Shown piece by piece: positions 11,270 to 22,240 of a DNA stretch of 64,000 nt; position 1 is the first letter of the stretch; the number at the start of each line of letters is the position of its first letter. The stretch spans positions 7,784,492 through 7,848,491 of the forward strand of contig JAGTTD010000013.1 of the NCBI GenBank assembly GCA_018398585.1, in the 5' to 3' direction. The translations under genes and the position numbers were made by a program. The notes under the pieces are model-generated. The model was not told where the DNA came from and did no database searches. It worked only from the letters and a program-made list of their open reading frames with translations. This stretch comes from Simmondsia chinensis (taxonomy: Eukaryota; Streptophyta; Magnoliopsida; Caryophyllales; Simmondsiaceae).

Positions 11270-14200
11270 ATGGCGGGAGAGTCATCCAATACTGCTACGT
11301 TCCGAGTCATGAACCAAGAGTTTGTCAAACTGGATCGTTTCGATGGGACCAATTTTAATCGCTGGAAAGACAAGATGATGTTTTTGCTTACGGCACTCAA
11401 CATCGCATACATCCTTGATCCTGAATTGAAGCCTATTTCAGAACCCGGTGTGGATGCTTCGGATGAGGAGAAGGCCAAAGCGGCAGAATTGAAGAAGAAA
11501 CGCGAAGAGGATGAGTTCGTCTATCGTGGTCATATCCTCAACACTTTGTCTGACCATTTATATGATCTACACATGTCCAACAAGTCCCTATTGAAGATTT
11601 GGCAGGCCCTGGAAGAGAAGTACGACACAGAGAGGCAAGGCACAGATAAATTTCTATTGATGAAATATTTCGAGTTTGTTATGATTGACAGTATACCTAT
11701 TATGGACCAAGTGCACGAGTTGTAAGTTCTGGTTAATAGACTTCGTGACGTCAAAGTGGTCATTCCTGAATCTCTTCAAGTTGGAGCAATTATCGCAAAA
11801 TTGCCTCTTGCTTGGAAAGATTACAGAAAGAAACTTCTACATATGACAGAAGACTTCACTGTAGAAAAGTTACTTAGGCATCTACGCATTGAAGAAGAAA
11901 CTAGAAAGCGTAATGCCGAGTATCTTGGTAATAGTTCTAAAGTGAACTACGTTTCTGACCACAATCATAAGAATAAGAACCAGAAAAAGAAGACTTTTGA
12001 TTTTAAAAACAAGCAGGACAAAAAGAAAAGTCGCAAGTGTTACCATTGTCACAAAAAAGGACACTATATAAAGGATTGCAGGGAGTTAAAGAGGAAGAAC
12101 ACTACAAAGAACCAGTCTTTCGCTTCTGCCAAAGCCAATATGGTCCAAGAGGAGTGCAAAGACCTTGTTGCCATGCTTTTTGGCATGGAAGGACTGCAAA
12201 TTGGCATGGTTACCGAACTGCATATGGCAACTACCAAGTCTGTTTCTTGGTGGTTAGATTCTGGAGCAACAATTCATGTGTGCAATGACAAGGAGCAGTT
12301 TTAGACCTATGAAGAAGTGAAAGATCGTGAGGTATTTATGGGAAACCACAATCCAGCGAAGGTTCTTGGACAGGGCACCGTGGAGTTAAAGTTTACTTCT
12401 GGAAAGAAACTCACTTTGGTGAATGTTCTCCATGTTCCTGAAATTAGAAAGAATTTAGTCTCTGCTGGTCTTTTGCTTAAGAATGGTTTTAAAGTTGCAC
12501 TTCAGTCTGACAAGGTTGTACTATCCAAGAATGGTTTCTTTGTGGGGAAGGATTATTTCTGTGATGGTATGTTCAAACTTAATGTTGATGGTATTAATGA
12601 AATGAATGTTGTTTCTGTTTACTTTGTGGATTCTTATTCAACTGTGTGGCATGCTAGGTTAGCACACTTAAACTTTAGGTCGTTGGAATATATGCACAAG
12701 CATGGTTATATTTCAGTTAAAGATAACATTAAAAAGGATAAGTGTGAAATCTGCATCCAAGCAAAGTTTACTAAAAGACGTTTTCCTAGAGTAGAAAGAA
12801 ATACACAAATTCCGGACTTAGTGCATTCAGATATATGTGAATTGAATGGAGTGCTTACTAGAGGTGGAAAACATTACTTTATAACGTTTAAAGATGATTG
12901 TTCAAGATATACTTATGTATATCTTATGAGAAATAAAGATAAGGCATTCAGTATGTTTAAACGTTATAAAGCAGAAGTAGAGAATCAAAAAGAAAGAAAG
13001 ATTAAAATTCTACGCAGTGATAGAGGGGGAGAGTATTTTCGCATTTACTTTGATGCATTTTGTGAAGAACATGGTATAATACATCAAAACTCCGCTCCTT
13101 ATACTCCTCAACAAAATGGTTTGGCTGAAAGGAAAAACCGTACTTTTGAGGAAATGGTTAACTCTATGATCCTTAATGCCAGAATGCCATTAAATTTGTG
13201 GGGAGATGCTCTACTTGCTGCTTGTCATATTCATAATCGAATTCCATCTAGGAAAAGGAAAACATCTCCATATGAAATATGAAAAGGAAGAAAACCTAAG
13301 TTGGATTATCTTAGGGTGTGGGGGTGTTTAGCCTTTTATCGAGTACCCGATCCTAAGAGGACGAAATTGGGTCCTAGGGCTATAAAAAGTGTGTTTGTGG
13401 GTTATGCTCAAAATTCTAAAGCATATAGGCTTCTTAACCTTGACTCAAATATTATTGTAGAGACTAGGGATGTTGAATTTATTGAAAATAAATTTTATCA
13501 TGATAAGAGCGTTGAGCATACTCCAAATACTGAGAGTTTACAATCACCTCTACTACAAGAAGATATTCCCGAAAGTTCTAATACGAATGCAAATATAAGA
13601 AGTGTAGAGAATGTTCCATTAGAGCCTAGAAGAAGTCAAAGAGCAAGGAAAGACAAAAATTTAGGATCTGACTTTATTTCTTCCCAAGCTATATTATTCC
13701 TAGTTGAAGGAGACAGAAACTCTGTAACAAATAAAATACCTACTGTATTACATATAGAGGAGGATCCAAAGTCATACAGTGAGGCTATGGCTTCTAGAGA
13801 TGCAACCTTTAGGAAAGAGGCTATAAATGATGAAATGGACTCAATATTGTCCAACAATACTTGGTCCTACTGGATTTACCTCCAGGATCAAAGCCGATAG
13901 GATGTAAATGGGTATTTAGGAAAAAATATAACACGGATGGTTCCTTACAAACCTTTAAAGCTAGACTGGTAGCAAAAGGATTTTCGCAAAAGGAAGGTAT
14001 TGATTATTTTGTTACATATGCTCCTGTTGCAAGAATAACATCCATTAGAGTGTTAATGGCACTGGCTTCAATTTACAATTTATATATACACCAAATGAAT
14101 GTTAAAACTGCCTTCCTAAATGGTGATCTTGATGAAGAGGTTTATGTGGAGCAACTAGAAGGCTTTGTGCTTCGTGGTAATGAGAAAAAATTGTGTAAAT

Positions 14201-15306
14201 TAGTAAGGTCGTTATATGGTTTGAAACAAGCGCCAAAACAGTAGCATGATAAGTTTGACGCCACAATACTTTCTAATGGTTTTTCCCATAACAATGCTGA
14301 TAAATGCATTTATTGTAAGTTTACTGAAGATTATGGGGTTATCATATGTCTCTATGTGGATGACCTACTAATATTTGGCACTAACATGAAAGGTACTGAG
14401 GAGACAAAGAAGTATCTATCTTCATAATTCAAGATGAAAGATATGAATGAAGTCGATACTATTTTGGGTATAAAGGTGTCACGATATAGTGAGGGCTATG
14501 CTCTTAATCAATCTCATTATATTGCTAAAATTTTAGAGAAGTTTAAGCATCTTGGAATTAAAGAAGCTAACACCCCTTATAACTCTAGTGTCAAATTTGT
14601 TGAAAATTCTGGTAGAGCAGTTGCACAACTTGAATATGCTAGTGCTATTGGAAGTCTCATGTATGCAATGCACGGCACAAGACCAGATATTGCATTTGCT
14701 GTGTGCAAATTGTAAAGGTTCACAAGTAATCCTAGTATTGCTCATTGGAAAAGAATTAATAGAATCCTTGGATACTTGAAGAAAACAAGTGACTTAGGAA
14801 TATTTTATAGAGATTATCCAGCAGTACTAGAAGGTTATACAGATGCAAGCTGAATTACTAGTGCTTGTGATAACAAATCTACTTCGGGTTGGATTTTCAC
14901 CCTTGGTGGGGGTGCTGTAAGTTGGGCATCTAAGAAACAAACTTGCATCTCTCATTCAACAATGGAGGCTGAATTCGTAGCCTTAGCAGCCGCAGGCAAG
15001 GAAGCAGAGTGGCTAAGGAATTTGTTATTAGAAATAAAGTTTTGGCCACAACCGATGCCACCAATCTCCTTTCATTGCGATAGTGAAGCTACTATGTCTA
15101 GAGCCTATAGTAAGGTTTATAATGGCAAGTCTAGACATATCAGCTTGAGACATGAGTATATAAGACAACTCATTGTAGATAGTATAATTACTATCACTTA
15201 TGTCAGGTCAAGCAACAATCTAGCAGATCCATTGACTAAGGGTTTGTCAAGGGATGTAGTAAGAGGTACTATAGCTAGAATGGGCTTGAGACCCTTTTCA
15301 AGATAG
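11270..15306 (+). pseudogene. Copia gag-pol, copy 1, broken
   Basis: The polyprotein encodes gag, protease, integrase, RT and RNase H. Gag starts at ATG 11270, only 19 bp after the LTR. A zinc knuckle (CYHCHKKGHYIKDC) lies near 12038-12080. The protease motif WWLDSGATIHV is near 12249. The integrase has a zinc-binding H/C region near 12650-12770, and its catalytic core is readable to 13180. RT includes the LNGDLDEEVY block near 14120 and YVDD at 14353-14364. RNase H ends at 15306. Stops or shifts shared with copy 2 are at 12302, 13280, near 13865, 14242, 14425 and 14713. Stops private to this copy are at 11723 and 14851. Confidence 0.9.
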
Positions 15307-15322
15307 TCATCATTAATGGTAA

Positions 15323-15440
15323 CCCTACCTTGTTCTAGCAGCAACTAGTACTAAGGTTTAAAGGATAATAACAAGTTACTGCCCTACCTTGTTCGAGCAG
15401 CAACTAGTACTAAGGTTTAAAGGGTAATAACAAGTTACTG
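15323..15440 (+). repeat. 59-bp tandem duplication, copy 1 only
   Basis: Two 59-bp units (15323-15381 and 15382-15440) differ at only two or three positions. Copy 2 has a single unit at the same place (about 20663-20721). The duplication accounts for nearly all of the length difference between the two internal regions. Confidence 0.9.
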
Positions 15441-15654
15441 TTTGTGACTAAATACACCAAAAAATAGGATTTGGTGATAGCCTGCTACTGTATGGAGGAT
15501 GATTTTCACTCTTAATGGAATTTATGTTTTTTGTGTCTTGAGTAGCAAGGACTTTTAAGGAAATTTCACCTATATGAATATAGGAGTGGTGCCGCTCCTA
15601 ACAATAGTTTTAAGGGTTGATTCTTGTAAATATTCATGAAACTGGGATAAGCAC

Positions 15655-15882
15655 ATGGCCATATTGGTGCTAAAGCATTTTAAAACTCTCATAGAGAATG
15701 GACATGATTTCGTGTGTGATATTTCCGGTTCTGATATAAGGAGTATAGGATTAAGTTGCGACCTCCTAGTACTTCATTGGAACTTTGAAAGATTTACACT
15801 AACTGAAGGTTTAAATCGAGAGATACCTTCTTGTATGCGCAATTATGTCAGTGAAGGTCAACTCTACATCGTTACAAACTAG
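15655..15882 (+). CDS. Small ORF between pol and 3' LTR, copy 1
   Basis: A 75-codon open frame lies in the ~580 bp between RNase H and LTR 2. It matches no family I recognise and has no clear membrane segment, signal peptide or metal-binding motif. The same frame in copy 2 (20936-21163) encodes the identical peptide. Because the two copies are recent duplicates, that identity is weak evidence for function. It may be chance reading through a 3' untranslated region. Confidence 0.2.
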   Translation: MAILVLKHFKTLIENGHDFVCDISGSDIRSIGLSCDLLVLHWNFERFTLTEGLNREIPSCMRNYVSEGQLYIVTN

Positions 15883-15890
15883 TGGGGGAT

Positions 15891-16591
15891 TATTAGTAGT
15901 TTGTATTGTAGAGTTAAGTAAAAATGGGAATGCATCCCCCATTGGAAAAGAAGAGGAAGAGACACTACTTTATAAGTAGGTGTCTCATATGGGCCTATTA
16001 GTACGTTGGGCTTGTTGTGGGCTTAGGAGTTCATGTTGCTCTTTATGGGCTCAGGGAATTCTAAAATCGCACATGCGCGCGCACAGCGCTTTTGGCGGCT
16101 TATAAGGCGGCACTTGGCCCTTGGTGCGCTTGTGCACAGTGCGGGTGCAGGGGGCTTAGTACGGGACATACCAAACCGGATAATAACCTTTTATTATTAT
16201 TTTATCTACTTAATTAAATAAAATGATTTTCGGATATTAAAAATGATAAAACTGCTAAATTCGGTTTATGGCAGTTTTCGAATCTCTAAGTGAATTTAAT
16301 TCCGGTTAAATAATGTGCCTCTATATAAGGTTTGATATGCCCATTAAATTTTTCTGAATCATCTTCTTCTTATTTTCTCTTCTTCTTTCTCAAAAGAGCT
16401 CAGGGGATTTTCTGGTTGTTGTTCTCCACAAAATTCAAAAAGGCTTGTTGTATCCTGGGGGTGTATTTGCTATATCTAAGAACAATCTTTGTGTACACAG
16501 GGCAAATAATACCTTAAAGACAGTGTTAAAACACGCCTTAAGCCTTAGGAATTTCCCCAAGTTACATTCTGCCATACCCATTTTCTCAACA
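15891..16591 (+). repeat. LTR 2 (central, shared) of copia dimer
   Basis: The 701-bp LTR starts TATTAGTAG where the other two have TGTTAGTAG, so its 5' TG is mutated. It follows a purine tract (AGTGGGGGA). The first third shares variants with LTR 3 (TTGTAGAG, ATTAGTA), while parts of the 3' end share variants with LTR 1. TATA-like CTATATAAGG is near 16320. Confidence 0.9.
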
Positions 16592-16610
16592 ATTTTAAGG
16601 TATAGTTTCA

Positions 16611-19600
16611 ATGGCGGCAGAGTCATCCAATACTGCTACGTTCCGAGTCATGAACCAAGAGTTTGTCAAACTGGATCGTTTCGATGGGACCAATTTTAAT
16701 CGCTGGAAGGACAAGATGATGTTTTTGCTTACTGCACTCAACATCGCATACATCCTTGATCCTGAATTGAAGCCTATTTCAGAACCCGGTGTGGATGCTT
16801 CGGATGAGGAGAAGGCCAAAGCGGCAGAATTGAAGAAGAAACGCCAAGAGAATGAGTTCGTCTGTCGTGGTCATATCCTCAACACTTTGTCTGACCGTTT
16901 ATATGATCTGTACATGTCCAACAAGTCCCCATTGAAGATTTGGCAGGCCCTGGAAGAGAAGTACAACACAGAGAGGCAAGGTACAGATAAATTTCTATTG
17001 ATGAAATATTTCGAGTTTGTTATGATTAACAGTATACCAATTATGGACCAAGTGCATGAGTTGCAAGTTTTGGTTAATGGACTTCGTGACGTCAAAGTGG
17101 TCATTCCTGAATCTCTTCAAGTTGGAGCAATTATCGCAAAATTGCCTCTTGCTTGGAAAGATTACAGAAAGAAACTTCTACATATGACAGAAGACTTCAC
17201 TGTAGAAAAGTTACTTAGGCATCTACGCATTGAAGAAGAAACTAGAAAGCGTAATGCCGAGTATCTTGGTAATAGTTCTAAAGTGAACTACGTTTCTGAC
17301 CACAATCATAAGAATAAGAACCAGAAAAAGAAGACTTTTGATTTTAAAAACAAGCACGACAAAAAGAAAAGTCGCAAGTGCTACCATTGTCACAAAAAAG
17401 GACACTATATAAAGGATTGCAGGGAGTTAAAGAGGAAGAACACTACAAAGAACCAGTCTTTCGCTTCTGCCAAAGCCAATATGGTCCAAGAGGAGTGCAA
17501 AGACCTTGTTGCCATGCTTTTTGGCACGGAAGGACCGCAAATTGGCATGGTTACCGAACTGCATATGGCAACTACCAAGTCTGTTTCTTGGTGGTTAGAT
17601 TCGGGAGCAACAATTCATGTGTGCAATGACAAGGAGCAGTTTTAGACCTATGAAGAAGTGAAAGATCGTGAGGTATTTATGGGAAACCACAATCAAGTGA
17701 AGGTTCTTGGACAGGGCACCGTGGAGTTAAAGTTTACTTCTGGAATGAAACTCACTTTGGTGAATGTTCTCCATGTTCCTGAAATTAGAAAGAATTTAGT
17801 CTCTGCTGGTCTTTTGTGTAAGAATGGTTTTAAAGTTATACTTGAGTCTGACAAGGTTGTACTATCCAAGAATGGTTTCTTTGTGGGGAAGGGTTATTTC
17901 TGTGATGGTACGTTCAAACTTAATGTTGATGGTATTAATGAAATGAATGTTGTTTCTATTTACTTTGTGGATTCTTCTTCAACTGTGTGGCATGCTAGGT
18001 TAGCACACTTAAACTTTAGATCATTGGAATATATGCACAAGCATGGTTATATTTCAGTTAAATATAACATTAAAAAGGATAAGTGTGAAATCTGCATCCA
18101 AGCAAAGTTTACTAAAAGACCTTTTCCTAGAGTAGAAAGAAATACACAAATTTTGGACTTAGTGCATTTAGATATATGTGAATTGAATGGAGTGCTTACT
18201 AGAGGTGGAAAACGTTACTTTATAACTTTTATAGATGATTGTTCAAGATATACTTATGTATATCTTATGAGAAATAAAGATGAGGCATTCAGTATGTTTA
18301 AACGTTATAAAGCAGAAGTAGAGAATCAAAAAGAAAGAAAGATTAAAATTCTACGCAGTGATAGAGGGGAGAGTATTTTCCCATTGACTTTGATGCATTT
18401 TGTGAAGAACATGGTATAATACATCAAAACTCCGCTCCTTATACTCCTCAACAAAATGGTTTGGCTGAAAGGAAAAACCGTACTTTTGAGGAAATGGTTA
18501 ACTCTATGATCCTTAATGCCAGAATGCCATTAAATTTGTGGGGAGAAGCTCTACTTGCTGCTTGTCATATTCATAATCGAATTCCATCTAGGAAAAGGAA
18601 AACATCTCCATATGAAATATGAAAAGGAAGAAAACCTAAGTTGGATTATCTTAGGGTGTGGGGGTGTTTAGCCTTTTATCGAGTACCTGATCCTAAGAGG
18701 ACGAAATTGGGTCCTAGGGCTATAAAAAGTGTGTTTGTGGGTTATGCTCAAAATTCTAAAGCATATAGGCTTCTTAACCTTGACTCAAATATTATTGTAG
18801 AGACTAGGGATGTTGAATTTATTGAAAATAAATTTTATCATGATAAGAGCGTTGAGCATACTCCAAATACTGAGAGTTTACAATCACCTCTACTACAAGA
18901 AGATATTCCCGAAAGTTCTAATACGAATGCAAATATAAGAAGTGTAGAGAATGTTCCATTAGAACCTAGAAGAAGTCAAAGAGCAAGGAAAGACAAAAAT
19001 TTAGGATCTGACTTTATTTCTTCCCAAGCTATATTATTCCTAGTTGAAGGAGACAGAAACTCTGTAACAAATAAAATACCTATTGTATTACATATAGAGG
19101 AGGATCCAAAGTCATACAGTGAGGCTATGGCTTCTAGAGATGCAACCTTTAGGAAAGAGGCTATAAATGATGAAATGGACTCAATATTGTCCAACAATAC
19201 TTGGTCCTACTGGATTTACCTCCAGGATCAAAGCCGATAGGATGTAAATGGGTATTTAGGAAAAAATATAACACGGATGGTTCCTTACAAACCTTTAAAG
19301 CTAGACTGGTAGCAAAAGGATTTTCGTAAAAGGAAGGTATTGATTATTTTGTTACATATGCTCCTGTTGCAAGAATAACATCCATTAGAGTGTTAATGGC
19401 ACTGGCTTCAATTTACAATTTATATATACACCAAATGAATGTTAAAACTGCCTTCCTAAATGGTGATCTTGATGAAGAGGTTTATATGGAGCAACCAGAA
19501 GGCTTTGTGCTTCGTGGTAATGAGAAAAAATTGTGTAAATTAGTAAGGTCGTTATATGGTTTGAAACAAGCGCCAAAACAGTAGCATGATAAGTTTGACG

Positions 19601-20646
19601 CCACAATACTTTCTAATGGTTTTTCCCATAACAATGCTGATAAATGCATTTATTGTAAGTTTACTGAAGATTATGGGGTTATCATATGTCTCTATGTGGA
19701 TGACCTACTAATATTTGGCACTAACATGAAAGGTACTGAGGAGACAAAGAAGTATCTATCTTCATAATTCAAGATGAAAGATATGAATGAAGTCGATACT
19801 ATTTTGGGTATAAAGGTGTCACGATATAGTGGGGGCTATGCTCTTAATCAATCTCATTATATTGCTAAAATTTTAGAGAAGTTTAAGCATCTTGGAATTA
19901 AAGAAGCTAACATCCCTTATAACTCTAGTGTCAAATTTGTTGAAAATTCTGGTAGAGCAGTTGCACAACTTGAATATGCTAGTGCTATTGGAAGTCTCAT
20001 GTATGCAATGCACGGCACAAGACCAGATATTGCATTTGCTGTGTGCAAATTGTAAAGGTTCACAAGTAATCCTAGTATTGCTCATTGGAAAAGAATTAAT
20101 AGAATCCTTGGATACTTGAAGAAAACAAGTGACTTAGGAATATTTTATAGAGATTATCCAGCAGTACTAGAAGGTTATACAGATGCAAGCTGGATTACTA
20201 GTGCTTGTGATAACAAATCTACTTCGGGTTGAATTTTCACCCTTGGTGGGGGTGCTATAAGTTGGGCATCTAAGAAACAAACTTGCATCTCTCATTCAAC
20301 AATGGAGGCTGAATTCGTAGCCTTAGCAGCCGCAGGCAAGGAAGCAGAGTGGCTAAGGAATTTGTTATTAGAAATAAAGTTGTGGCCACAACCGATGCCA
20401 CCAATCTCCTTTCATTGCGATAGTGAAGCTACTATGTCTAGAGCCTATAGTAAGGTTTATAATGGCAAGTCTAGACATATCAGCTTGAGACATGAGTATA
20501 TAAGACAACTCATTGTAGATAGTATAATTACTATCACTTATGTCAGGTCAAGCAACATTCTAGCAGATCCATTGACTAAGGGTTTGTCAAGGGATGTAGT
20601 AAGAGGTACTACAGCTAGAATGGGCTTGAGACCCTTTTCAAGATAG
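16611..20646 (+). pseudogene. Copia gag-pol, copy 2, broken
   Basis: Domain order matches copy 1. Gag is intact further than in copy 1: an open frame of 344 codons runs from 16611 to 17645 through the zinc knuckle and into the protease (WWLDSGATIHV). It ends at the TAG that both copies share. The YVDD box is at 19693-19704. Private lesions are a one-base loss in a G run near 18367 within integrase, TAA at 19327 and TGA at 20230. Shared lesions are at 17643, 18620, near 19205, 19582, 19765 and 20053. Confidence 0.9.
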
Positions 20647-20935
20647 TCGTCAGTAATGGTAACCCTACCTTGTTCTAGCAGTAACTAGTACTAAGGTTTA
20701 AAGGGTAATAACAAATTACTGTTTGTGACTAAATACACCAAAAAGTAGGATTTGGTGATAGCCTGCTACTGTATAGAGGATGATTTTCCCTCTTAATGGA
20801 ATTTATGTTGTTTGTGTCCTGAGTAGCAAGGACTTTTAAGGAAATTCCACCTATATGAATATAGGAGTGGTGCCGCTCCTAACAAGAGTTTTAAGGGTTA
20901 ATTTTTGTAAATATTCATGAAACTGGGATAAGCAC

Positions 20936-21163
20936 ATGGCCATATTGGTGCTAAAGCATTTTAAAACTCTCATAGAGAATGGACATGATTTCGTGTGTGA
21001 TATTTCCGGTTCTGATATAAGGAGTATAGGATTAAGTTGCGATCTCCTAGTACTTCATTGGAACTTTGAAAGATTTACACTAACTGAAGGTTTAAATCGA
21101 GAGATACCTTCTTGTATGCGCAATTATGTCAGTGAAGGTCAACTCTACATCGTTACAAACTAG
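20936..21163 (+). CDS. Small ORF between pol and 3' LTR, copy 2
   Basis: A 75-codon frame is identical in peptide to that at 15655-15882 and lies at the same position relative to the LTR. No family is recognised. Confidence 0.2.
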   Translation: MAILVLKHFKTLIENGHDFVCDISGSDIRSIGLSCDLLVLHWNFERFTLTEGLNREIPSCMRNYVSEGQLYIVTN

Positions 21164-21171
21164 TGGGGGAT

Positions 21172-21882
21172 TGTTAGTAGTTTGTATTGTAGAGTTAAGT
21201 AAAAATGGGAATGCATCCCACATTGAAAAAGAAGAGGAAGAGACACTACTTTATAAGTAGGTGTCTCATATGGGCCTATTAGTATGTTGGGCTTGTTGTG
21301 GGCTTAGGAGTTCATGTTGCTCTTTATGGGCTAAGGGAATTCTAAAATCACACACGCGCGCGCGCGCAACGCTTATGGCGCTTTTGGCGGCTTATTAGGC
21401 GGCACTTGGCACTTGGCACTTGGTGCACAGTGCCGGTGTAGGGGGCTTAGTACGGGACATACCACACCGGATAATAACCTTTTATTATTATTTTATCTAC
21501 TTAATTAAATAAAATGATTTTCGGATATTAAAAATGATAAAACTGCTAAATTCAGTTAATGGCAGTTTTCGGATCTCTAAGTGAATTTAATTCCGGTTAA
21601 ATAATGTGCCTCTATATAAGGTTTGATATGCCCATTAAATTTGTCTGAATCATCTTCTTCTTATTTTCTCTTCTTCTTTCTCAAGAAAGTTTAGGGAATT
21701 TTCTGGTTGTTGTTCTCCACAAAATCCAAGAAGGCTTATTGTATCCTGGGAGTGTATTTGCTATATCTAAGAACAATCTTTGTGTACAGAGGGAAAATAA
21801 TACCTTAAAGACAATGTTAAAACACGCCTTAAGCCTTAGGAATTTCCCCAAGTTACATTCTGCCATACTCATATTCTCAACA
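21172..21882 (+). repeat. LTR 3 of copia dimer
   Basis: The 711-bp LTR runs from TGTTAGTAG to CTCAACA, followed by the target duplication GCAGG. It follows a purine tract (AGTGGGGGA) and contains CTATATAAGG near 21612 and a CACTTGG triplication near 21411-21425. Confidence 0.9.
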
Positions 21883-22105
21883 GCAGGGGCAAAATGCAGA
21901 ACAAATAGTAAGAGATAGAGTGTGAATGGAAAACTTTGTTGTAATATCTTTATTCCGTATAGTGAAATTATATTGCTCCCCTCCATGAGTTTAGGTTTCA
22001 GTTGAACCATGTAAATGTATTCAATATTTCCCCCAATCCCTTTTAATTTGTGTTTGCTTATTCATTTTAGGTTTCTGCAGATAAGCGGATAAGCTTTTCA
22101 TGTTT

Positions 22106-22240
22106 AGGGTCCTCAGAAATAGCCTCCCTTCTAGTCAACTCTCAGAAGGGGAAAGGCTGCATACATCTACCCTCCTCAGACCCCACTTTTGTAGGAGCCC
22201 TTGAGGCACTGGATGGTGGTTGTTCTTGTTGTGTTTTTCG
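22106..22240 (+). repeat. Old RTE LINE/SINE 3' tail
   Basis: The segment follows the same order of blocks as the RTE tail at 8788-8910: GGTCCTCAGAAATAGCCTCC, AAAGGCTGCATACATCTACC, CAGACCCC, GGAGCCCTTGAGGCACTGG, then a TTG-rich end. It is more diverged than the copy at 38579. It could be a truncated LINE or the tail of a partner SINE; no tRNA-like head is clear. Confidence 0.65.

Larger units (their letters stand above)
10574..21882 (+). mobile_element. Copia 'dimer': LTR-internal-LTR-internal-LTR
   Basis: Three related LTRs (10574-11250, 15891-16591, 21172-21882) enclose two nearly identical internal regions (11251-15890 and 16592-21171). The single 5-bp duplication GCAGG sits only at the outer ends. 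This fits unequal recombination between the LTRs of one inserted element, giving a tandem dimer that shares a central LTR. Both internal regions share several stop codons at matching positions, so the ancestor was probably already defective when duplicated. Confidence 0.9.
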
